A DNA stretch of 64,000 bases from contig NZ_PQCD01000022.1 of assembly GCF_002964705.1 (NCBI RefSeq), positions 127,186 through 191,185 of the forward strand, read 5' to 3'. The DNA comes from Pseudoalteromonas sp. T1lg75 (GTDB taxonomy: Bacteria; Pseudomonadota; Gammaproteobacteria; Enterobacterales; Alteromonadaceae). The notes beneath the pieces were generated by a model. That model ran no database searches and was not told where the DNA came from. It was given only the letters and a program-made list of their open reading frames with translations. Below are positions 58,230 to 64,000 of this stretch, one piece after another; position 1 is the first letter of the stretch; each line of letters starts with the position of its first letter. The translations under genes and the position numbers were made by a program.

Positions 58230-59327
58230 TTAGATTGATTCATATATGCCGTTTTCATTCTCTTTTACAAGTATCATGAAATCGATATATAGAGAGATTA
58301 CTTCATCTTGTTTGTTGACACCCCAATATGCAGGATAAGCGCCATCACCAAAGCCACTTGTGGATATAACGCAGTCATTCGTGCTTGTCATTGACACTAA
58401 TTCAGGCTTGCCTGAAATGCACCATCCATTAAAGATTTTTTCTTTCCCTATTCTGTTTAATACCATGAGCTTACTCACATCAAATATAGCTAAATTCCCT
58501 GCATCTACGCCATAAACTCCGTTACCACTTGGAGTGTTAGCTGCATGCCATTTTATTGGTTCTTCGCTATCGCTGAATTTGACTCGAATACCAGCAACCC
58601 GGTCATGTATTGTGACTGTTTCTACTGGGTACTCCCCTGGCTTTATTTTTCTATGCAGAGGTTCAAAGTCGTAAATGTCATAGCCAAAATCTAAAATACC
58701 GACAACCCCGGAACTGATTCGTAGATTTCCGATTCGTTCCAATCTTGCCTCACCTTCATCTAAATGTGGGGTCTTAATATTGCGAACTTTTTGAAAAAGA
58801 GTATTTTCATTGAGATCTATATGTTTCGCTCTCTCCATGAAAGGAGCATCTTCGCTGCTCATAGCTAGGATTTCTGCATGCTTATTAACATCGATGACAG
58901 AACTCTTAGGTGGGTGAAAGAGTGTAAATATATCAGTTATTTTCCAGCCACTCTCTACATCACGCACAAGTTCATAAACGTGATACTTTGAGAACTTACG
59001 TGACTCTTGGTAAATCTCCGTAAATACTTGAGCGATTTCTCCATCAATTTCGCATTCTGTTATTTTTTCTGTTTTAGGATCATAATCAGGTGCTAAGCCA
59101 ATAGAATTTCTAGATCCTGAACTTCGGCCAGTAATGAAGTGGGTCTCATCAACTTCCGATATTTGATTACCCCAATAATCGAAATCTACATTTTCGCCCA
59201 TTTTTTTTCGGGCTTTCGACCATTGTTCATGCCAGTGAGAAATAAACGCTTTGACTCTATCTTCAGGAGAATCTACTCGGTCACTGAAACTATTCGTTTT
59301 TTTAAAGAAATTAAATATATTTTTCAT
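58230..59327 (-). CDS. NTF2-fold plus DUF4241 protein, immunity-like
   Basis: The 365-residue cytosolic protein has two parts. Residues about 20-140 (DRVKAFISHWHEQWSKARKK ... SGWKITDIFTLF) resemble NTF2-fold immunity proteins. Residues about 200-360 (GYDIYDFEPLHRKIKPGEYP, GVYGVDAGNLAIFD, FGDGAYPAYWGVN) match DUF4241, also found among polymorphic-toxin immunity proteins. No toxin gene is adjacent. The coding sequence is AT-rich compared with its neighbours, and it lies directly downstream of an IS3 element, both signs of transfer. Immunity is an inference from the domain families. Confidence 0.7.
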   Translation of the reverse strand: MKNIFNFFKKTNSFSDRVDSPEDRVKAFISHWHEQWSKARKKMGENVDFDYWGNQISEVDETHFITGRSSGSRNSIGLAPDYDPKTEKITECEIDGEIAQVFTEIYQESRKFSKYHVYELVRDVESGWKITDIFTLFHPPKSSVIDVNKHAEILAMSSEDAPFMERAKHIDLNENTLFQKVRNIKTPHLDEGEARLERIGNLRISSGVVGILDFGYDIYDFEPLHRKIKPGEYPVETVTIHDRVAGIRVKFSDSEEPIKWHAANTPSGNGVYGVDAGNLAIFDVSKLMVLNRIGKEKIFNGWCISGKPELVSMTSTNDCVISTSGFGDGAYPAYWGVNKQDEVISLYIDFMILVKENENGIYESI

Positions 59328-59382
59328 GCTCGATTTCGAATTCCGGTTTCACTGGTCTTCCCCATCAAAAGTAGACAGGTTA

Positions 59383-60192
59383 TTACGCAAACCGTTGCTC
59401 ATACTCCAGCGGGCTGAGATAGCCTAACGCAGAGTGACGTCGTTTGCGGTTATAAAATATTTCAATGTATTCAAACATACAGGATTTAACGTGTTGTATC
59501 GAGTGGAATTTCTCGGCATAAATCAGCTCAACTTTGAGGCGACTGAAGAAGGATTCCATCACCGCATTATCCCAGCAATTGCTCTTTCGGCTCATGCTTA
59601 TTATCGCGCCCGATGAACGCACTAAATCCTGATAGGCCACCGCACGGTACTGCACGCCTCTATCTGAGTGAAGCATCAAACCCGGTTTAACCTGCCTGCG
59701 GGCCAGTGCCATGTTGAAAGCATCGGAAATCAGCTTAACCGTCATCGACGTGTCTAATGCCCAACCGACAATCGCCCTGGAGAACAGGTCCATCACAGCT
59801 GCTAGGTAAAGCCACTGGCCGCGAACACGGATATAGGTGATATCTGATACCCATTTCCTGTTGGCACGCTCTGTGGTGAACCGCTGGGCAAGCACATTCT
59901 CTTCTACATTCGAGTTTGAATAGCTGCTGTGACTGTATCGGAACGCCTTGCCGGTTCTGGCCTTGAGAGCCAGTTTTTGCATGATTTTAGCAACAGTATT
60001 GAGGCTACATCGAACACCGCTGGCATTTAGTTCATACGTTATCCTGGGCGCGCCGTAGCGAGCCTTAAAAACCTCATACGTCTCTTTCACATGATGGGCC
60101 AACTCAGCGTGTTTCTGTGCTTTATAGCTCGGCTTTCGGTTTAAATAACGATAAAAGCCAGAGCGTGAAACCTTCAATGCTCTGCACATCAA
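59383..60192 (-). CDS. IS3-family transposase OrfB (DDE catalytic part)
   Basis: The 269 residues have the HTH_21 region (ARYGAPRITYELNASGVRCS) and an rve integrase core. The DDE residues are in WVSDITYIRV, LMLHSDRGVQY and SNCWDNAVMESFFSRLK. Active transposase is expected as an OrfAB fusion made by -1 frameshifting in orfA. The joining stretch VKYALIAQYVGQFRITLMCR is open in this frame. The element looks intact. Confidence 0.92.
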   Translation of the reverse strand: MMCRALKVSRSGFYRYLNRKPSYKAQKHAELAHHVKETYEVFKARYGAPRITYELNASGVRCSLNTVAKIMQKLALKARTGKAFRYSHSSYSNSNVEENVLAQRFTTERANRKWVSDITYIRVRGQWLYLAAVMDLFSRAIVGWALDTSMTVKLISDAFNMALARRQVKPGLMLHSDRGVQYRAVAYQDLVRSSGAIISMSRKSNCWDNAVMESFFSRLKVELIYAEKFHSIQHVKSCMFEYIEIFYNRKRRHSALGYLSPLEYEQRFA

Positions 60193-60236
60193 GGTGATCC
60201 GGAACTGGCCTACATACTGCGCAATCAGCGCGTACT

Positions 60237-60548
60237 TTACTCCTGGCTTTTCGCAAAGTACGCGGCTGCCTTTTTTAAGAATTCATTTTCCTCTTTCAGG
60301 TCGTGCAGCTCACGCTTAAGACGGCGTAACTCCTCGCTTTCATGTTTCGAGTAATCGACGCCTTGAACGGTATTAAATTGCTTGTCGGAAAGACGGTTGA
60401 ATTGCCTGCGCCAGTTATAGATTTGCTGGGCGCTGATCCCCAGTTCTTCGGCGACGGATTTATTGGTATTACCCTGTAATTCCGCACGGCGCACTGCTTC
60501 GCGACGGAATTCTTCGGTATAGGCCTGGGTTCTTTTCTTTTTAGTCAT
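60237..60548 (-). CDS. IS3-family transposase OrfA
   Basis: The 103-residue DNA-binding part has a helix-turn-helix (AYTEEFRREAVRRAELQGNT, then VAEELGISAQQIYNWRRQF) and a leucine-rich coiled coil (EELRRLKRELHDLKEENEFL). The frameshift heptamer A AAA AAG covers codons tta-aaa-aag near the end (60270-60276). It binds the inverted repeats and directs the fusion transposase. Confidence 0.92.
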   Translation of the reverse strand: MTKKKRTQAYTEEFRREAVRRAELQGNTNKSVAEELGISAQQIYNWRRQFNRLSDKQFNTVQGVDYSKHESEELRRLKRELHDLKEENEFLKKAAAYFAKSQE

Positions 60549-60604
60549 GAGACACCTCTTTTTCTAACTATAGAAGGTGTCTACTTTTTTTGGGTAAGTC
60601 CTGA

Positions 60605-60705
60605 AGCTAACGCCCCACTAAGGAGCGAGTAATAGTTGGCTAAAATGTGTAGCGAAGCGGAACCGAGCCAACGGTTACGAGTCCCGCTTCAGTGGCTTGT
60701 TAGCT
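60605..60705 (-). repeat. attC-like recombination site 1 (cassette B end)
   Basis: On the minus strand AGCTAAC (R'') opens and GTTAGCT (R') closes a 101-bp imperfect dyad. Its inner arms are GTTGGCT and AGCCAAC. The central CGCTTCGCTACACATTTTAG is nearly repeated in site 2. This is the layout of integron attC sites. The preceding gene's stop lies inside it, as is common for cassettes. Confidence 0.82.
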
Positions 60706-61214
60706 TTCGCGTAATATTCACTGAAAACTCTTTTACCATTTTTGCTGTTAAAAAAGTAATAGAAAGAAAACAGCGCTAGTAGAAAATAAAATAATACCGA
60801 CCACCAAACGAAGTCACTATTGTCGGGGATGAGAAAAATTCTGACTAGTATAGACGCCAAGAATAAACTCGATATTGTGATTAAACTAGAACGAGCCCAA
60901 TTATCACCCCAAATGTGAGTAAGTAGCTTAATATTTTTAAAGCTAACAACAGCCGTTATACCCAAAAGAATAATTAGAGATTCATAACTCCCATTTACAG
61001 CATGAATTGCGGCAAAAAAGGGGATATAGAAATAGATAACCAATGATTTTGAATATTGCTCTTTTGCTTTCTTTTTCTTGAAGCCTTCTGGATTGGTGTG
61101 TTTTTCAATATCTTCAGTTCCTGCATTCGCTGGACAACCGCAAAATTCACACTTATCCACGTTCGGTTCATTGCCGGCCTGACAAGCCTGACATGTCCAT
61201 CTATACCCTACCAT
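60675..61214 (-). CDS. Cassette-borne membrane protein with RanBP2-type zinc finger
   Basis: The 179-residue protein starts with a compact zinc ribbon, Y-R-W-T-C-x2-C ... N ... C-x2-C (YRWTCQACQAGNEPNVDKCE then FCGC), which fits the RanBP2 zinc-finger pattern. About four hydrophobic helices follow between residues 58 and 158. The tail KANKPLKRDS is translated from attC-like sequence. It starts 27 bp after the preceding recombination point with GGAG upstream. Function is unknown. Confidence 0.75.
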   Translation of the reverse strand: MVGYRWTCQACQAGNEPNVDKCEFCGCPANAGTEDIEKHTNPEGFKKKKAKEQYSKSLVIYFYIPFFAAIHAVNGSYESLIILLGITAVVSFKNIKLLTHIWGDNWARSSLITISSLFLASILVRIFLIPDNSDFVWWSVLFYFLLALFSFYYFFNSKNGKRVFSEYYAKANKPLKRDS

Positions 61215-61235
61215 TTTTCTCCATACTCAAAAGAA

Positions 61236-61338
61236 AGCTAACGCCCTGTTAATGGGCAAAATTGTGTTGGCTAAAATGTGAAGCGGAGCAAAACCAAGCC
61301 AACGCAATTTTGTCCACTTTAAACAGTTTGTTATGTGC
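61236..61338 (-). repeat. attC-like recombination site 2 (cassette A end)
   Basis: A second dyad of about 103 bp. On the minus strand it opens ACATAAC and closes GTTAGCT, with inner arms GCGTTGGCT and AGCCAAC and long paired arms around ACAAAATTG / CAATTTTG. Its R'' pairs with GTTATGTGC found upstream of the cassette A gene at 61787, which marks that cassette's other end. Confidence 0.82.
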
Positions 61339-61341
61339 AAA

Positions 61342-61767
61342 CTAGTAAAATCTACACTGTGATTTTGGTAACTTTTGCACACTTTCTAATGAATATACAA
61401 ACTTAGCAACCCGTGATTCGTCGTCGCCAATAGGCGAAAAGCATGTTGTGGTTGATGTTTTTCCTTGAACCCCAACTGTAATTTCATAAGGAAAGCTACT
61501 GACACATATTTTTTCCAAGTCACCTGAACCTGAATTGCCCTCCGCAATATCTAATTTTGCGAGTCTGACTAGTTCAGCCTTTTCTGACTTATTTAGACTC
61601 AGTGATATTATTATTTTTTCTCTGCCATCAGCACAAAGTGAGCGTTCAAATGTACTTTGAAAAGAGTCAAAATGGTCAGAGCCCACTCTAAATGAAGCGT
61701 ATTCCGCCTCATTAGTGCTAGCACATGCAGTCAAAGCAATAGCAATGAAAATTAGATATATTCGCAC
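61342..61767 (-). CDS. Cassette-borne small lipoprotein, unknown function
   Basis: The start is taken as GTG at 61767, with AAAGGGA 5 bp upstream. It gives 141 residues beginning (M)RIYLIFIAIALTACAS. The lipobox ALTAC predicts lipidation of the cysteine and export. The mature part has four more cysteines (SLCADGREK, EKICVSSF, TTCFSPIGD, KSQCRFY), suggesting two disulphides. An in-frame reading back to 61845 would cross the cassette boundary and is rejected. The family is not recognised. Confidence 0.65.
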   Translation of the reverse strand: MRIYLIFIAIALTACASTNEAEYASFRVGSDHFDSFQSTFERSLCADGREKIIISLSLNKSEKAELVRLAKLDIAEGNSGSGDLEKICVSSFPYEITVGVQGKTSTTTCFSPIGDDESRVAKFVYSLESVQKLPKSQCRFY

Positions 61768-61785
61768 GAAATCCCTTTGCACATA

Positions 61786-61853
61786 ACAGCTTATTAGTGC
61801 GAATTCCCGGTTAAGGAAGTTATCCACAGCAGGAGTAACTCTCACTAATAAAG
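61786..61853. repeat. Cassette A boundary and flanking inverted repeat
   Basis: G-TTATGTGC at 61787-61779 (minus strand) is the 5' recombination point expected from site 2. Just outside it TTATTAGTG (61791-61799) and CACTAATAA (61843-61851) form an inverted repeat that could be a decayed attC or attachment site. 61854-62079 is AT-rich with no gene seen. Confidence 0.45.
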
Positions 61854-62079
61854 ATTTTATTTAATAATAACATTAAGTTATCAGGTGTTTTTCTCACACG
61901 CAATCAAGAAAAAGTCATAAAAAACGAGCCTTCACTTATTCGAGCCCTGTCTTGCTATGTAATTATCCCTCTATTACATATTTTATGGCCTCATTCATCA
62001 CTTATTTTCACTTACGCACTCGATCCCGTTGCTGAGAAGTTTTATTATTGGCGCACAGTAACTAAAGAGCTCCTGCATT

Positions 62080-62415
62080 ATGGCCCACCCACCTTGTTTA
62101 AATTGTAATTCTCCCTATGTGTATCAAGATCAAAATCAGCTTATTTGCCCCGAGTGTGGCTATGAGTGGGATCCGGAGCAACTGGCCGAAGAAGAGCTTA
62201 TCACCGCCAAAGATGCCAACGGCACCGAACTGAATGCCGGCGATAAGGTGACACTGGCCAAAGACCTTAAGGTCAAAGGCAGCTCCATGGTGATGAAAAT
62301 AGGCACCAAGGCGCAGATACGCAGCATCAAAGACAGCAAAGACCACGAACTGGATTGTAAGGTTGATGGCGTTGGCGAGATGATGATCACCGCCAAATTC
62401 GTCAAAAAAGCCTAA
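62080..62415 (+). CDS. yjdM: Zinc-ribbon protein YjdM (PhnA family)
   Basis: The 111-residue protein has an N-terminal zinc ribbon C-x2-C ... C-x2-C (CLNCNSPYVYQ, ICPECGYEW). A PhnA-type C-terminal domain follows (DANGTELNAGDKVTLAKDLK, VKGSSMVMKIGTKAQIRSI). Despite the old name it is not shown to hydrolyse phosphonoacetate. Its cellular role is unclear. It marks the return to core genome after the cassette block. Confidence 0.93.
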   Translation: MAHPPCLNCNSPYVYQDQNQLICPECGYEWDPEQLAEEELITAKDANGTELNAGDKVTLAKDLKVKGSSMVMKIGTKAQIRSIKDSKDHELDCKVDGVGEMMITAKFVKKA

Positions 62416-62437
62416 GGTACTACCTGATCTACATATA

Positions 62438-62468
62438 AAAACGCCACTGAGAAAAAGTGGCGTTTTAT
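62438..62468 (+). terminator. Terminator of yjdM
   Basis: AAAACGCCACT-GAGAAA-AAGTGGCGTTTT is followed by ATTTT. Confidence 0.88.
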
Positions 62469-62596
62469 TTTATATATGCCTTCAATACATAGCGCTTAAG
62501 TCGCCTCACATATCTCTAAAGTAATAACCCCTCTCCCGATTTACTACGCTGTTGACCTCATTCCATCAGATACCCGTAAGTAACTTAAAGCAGATC

Positions 62597-62627
62597 AAAA
62601 AAGGAAGCACTTAGGCTTCCTTTTTAA
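62597..62627 (-). terminator. Terminator of hutU
   Basis: On the minus strand AAAAAGGAAGC-CTAAG-TGCTTCCTTTTTT forms a strong stem with a T-run, 20 bp after the hutU stop. Confidence 0.85.
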
Positions 62628-62646
62628 ATTACATTTGCTTGGCAAA

Positions 62647-64000
62647 TTAGAATGACAAGTTATCGAGGATCTCGTCATCAACCAGGTTTGCCAAGGTTAC
62701 CTTCAGCTTAGGCGTACGGGCCATTTCACGCTTAATCGCGAAGTTGGCTTCTTCGTTACGGGCCCAGCTACGGCGTGCAATACCATTGTTTACGTCGAAC
62801 AACAGCATAGATTTCAAGCGACGCTCGGCACCTTCGCTGCCATCAAGCAGCATACCGAAACCACCATTGGTTACTTCGCCCCAACCTACACCGCCACCAT
62901 TATGGATAGAGACCCAGGTTGCGCCACGGAAGCTGTCGCCGATCACGTTGTGAATCGCCATATCCGCGGTGAAACGGCTGCCATCATAGATATTTGATGT
63001 TTCACGGAACGGTGAGTCGGTGCCGCTCACGTCATGGTGGTCACGACCTAGTACGACCGGACCGATTTCGCCGCGATTAATGGCATCGTTAAAGGCTTTC
63101 GCGATTTCCATACGACCTTGGGCGTCGGCATAAAGAATACGCGCCTGTGAACCCACAACCAGCTTGTTTTGCTTGGCGTCTTTGATCCAGGTGATGTTGT
63201 CCTGCATCTGTTGCTGAATTTCTTCCGGCGATTCGGCCATGATCTTGTTCAGTACTTCTGCGGCGATGGCATCGGTTTTATCCAGATCGTCTGGGTTACC
63301 TGAGGCACATACCCAACGGAATGGACCAAAGCCATAGTCAAAACACATAGGACCAAGAATATCCTGCACGTACGACGGATATTTAAAGTCGATGCCGTTT
63401 TCGGCCATCACATCGCCACCGGCGCGCGACGCTTCCAATAAGAAGGCATTACCATAGTCAAAGAAATAGGTACCACGGGCCGTGTGCTTGTTTACCGCAT
63501 CGGCATGACGTTTCAAGGTCTCTTGTACCTTAACCTTGAATACTTCAGGCTCTTCACGGATCAGTCGGTTTGACTCTTCAAACGAGATATCAACCGGGTA
63601 ATAACCGCCCGACCATGGGTTGTGCAGTGAGGTTTGGTCTGAACCCAGGTGAACAAAGATGTCTTGCTCGTAGAAGCTTTCCCACACATCTACAATGTTA
63701 CCCACGTAGGCGATAGACACCACTTCTTCATTAGCTTGCGCCTGACGAACACGTTCAATCAGCGCATCCATGTTGTCGATCAGCTCATCAACCCAACCCT
63801 GCTGGTGGCGCTTAATGGCGGCCTTGGCGTTCACTTCGGCACACACGGTAATACAGTTGGCGATGTTACCCGCTTTTGGCTGCGCACCACTCATGCCGCC
63901 CAGACCGGCGGTGAGGAAGATCTTACCTTGCGGGCTCTCACCTTTCTCAAGCACCTTACGGAAGGCATTCATCACCGTAATGGTAGTGCCGTGTACAATA
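62647..64000 (-). CDS. hutU: Urocanate hydratase, long (UROC1-like) form, 5' end beyond window
   Basis: Converts urocanate to imidazolone propionate with tightly bound NAD+, the second step of histidine breakdown. About 451 C-terminal residues are visible, with the frame open to the window edge (IVHGTTITVMNAFRKVL). Motifs are TAGLGGMSGAQPKAG (NAD site), HLGSDQTSLHNPWSGGYYP, FGPFRWVCASGNPDDL, the cysteine region, and GATWVSIHNGGGVGWGEVTN. The FLLEASRAG insert and YPSYVQDI stretch match vertebrate UROC1 and long bacterial forms rather than the compact Pseudomonas HutU. hutH would be expected nearby outside the window. Confidence 0.95.
   Translation of the reverse strand, partial: IVHGTTITVMNAFRKVLEKGESPQGKIFLTAGLGGMSGAQPKAGNIANCITVCAEVNAKAAIKRHQQGWVDELIDNMDALIERVRQAQANEEVVSIAYVGNIVDVWESFYEQDIFVHLGSDQTSLHNPWSGGYYPVDISFEESNRLIREEPEVFKVKVQETLKRHADAVNKHTARGTYFFDYGNAFLLEASRAGGDVMAENGIDFKYPSYVQDILGPMCFDYGFGPFRWVCASGNPDDLDKTDAIAAEVLNKIMAESPEEIQQQMQDNITWIKDAKQNKLVVGSQARILYADAQGRMEIAKAFNDAINRGEIGPVVLGRDHHDVSGTDSPFRETSNIYDGSRFTADMAIHNVIGDSFRGATWVSIHNGGGVGWGEVTNGGFGMLLDGSEGAERRLKSMLLFDVNNGIARRSWARNEEANFAIKREMARTPKLKVTLANLVDDEILDNLSF

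Larger units (their letters stand above)
59353..60602 (-). mobile_element. IS3-family insertion sequence, complete
   Basis: A 1250-bp element with imperfect inverted ends. The low end TGGTCTTCCCCATCAAAAGT and the reversed high end AGGACTTACCCAAAAAAAGT continue into a shared AGACA, about 21 of 29 positions identical. It carries orfA and orfB with a -1 slippery A AAA AAG at 60270-60276. No target duplication is obvious (CAC before, GAA after). It has inserted about 6 bp beyond the recombination point of the attC-like site at 60605. Confidence 0.88.

Overview
The window looks like a chromosomal segment of a marine-type gammaproteobacterium of the order Alteromonadales (Shewanella/Ferrimonas/Alteromonas-like). 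The evidence is gene order and content: ftsK-lolA-rarA-crcB-serS, thrS-infC-rpmI-rplT with an AUU start on infC, fabA next to rmf, and back-to-back ivd (valine/isoleucine) and liu (leucine) degradation operons around a LiuR regulator. I did not fix a genus. Base composition is near 50% GC in the core genes and clearly more AT-rich in the accessory block at about 58.2-61.9 kb.

Layout: 1-4.7 kb is a housekeeping run on the + strand (ftsK 3' end, lolA, rarA, crcB, serS). serS reads in two frames and needs one extra base to be whole. 4.9-12.8 kb holds small secreted or membrane proteins, a zinc peptidase, an ABC exporter, an acyl-CoA ligase, the manganese exporter mntP, a DUF3010 gene, and a 263-bp element with inverted-repeat ends and internal hairpins (9404-9666). 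13-16.4 kb is the translation operon. 16.4-31.3 kb is mixed metabolism and transport: SDR, M14 peptidase, metallo-beta-lactamase-fold hydrolase, Lrp-type regulator, SulP, SIMPL, MAPEG, Kef-type antiporter, then receiver-MoxR-DUF58-transglutaminase and a Na+/H+ antiporter. 31.5-38.8 kb has a thioesterase/M23/PTPS operon, fabA with a 24-bp perfect FabR-type palindrome, rmf, an unusual protein kinase split by a -1 frameshift exactly at an A AAA AAC heptamer, and a large membrane-anchored protein of unknown function.

38.9-55.0 kb is a branched-chain amino-acid catabolic island. The ivd genes run leftward (thiolase, mmsA, acyl-CoA dehydrogenase, enoyl-CoA hydratase, HIBYL-CoA hydrolase, mmsB, SDR). 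liuR-liuABCDE and a two-subunit CoA transferase run rightward. LiuR-like sites lie in front of both, so valine, isoleucine and leucine breakdown are probably co-regulated towards propionyl-CoA, acetyl-CoA and acetoacetate.

55.2-64 kb: an M16 lipoprotein protease is followed by an accessory block. The block has an orphan NTF2-fold/DUF4241 immunity-like protein, a complete IS3-family element, and two integron-type gene cassettes, each ending in a roughly 100-bp attC-like site, with no integrase in view. It ends at yjdM and the 3' part of a long-form (UROC1-like) urocanate hydratase. The cassette block and the split kinase are the least ordinary parts of the window. The serS break shows that single-base sequence errors are a live alternative for the kinase.
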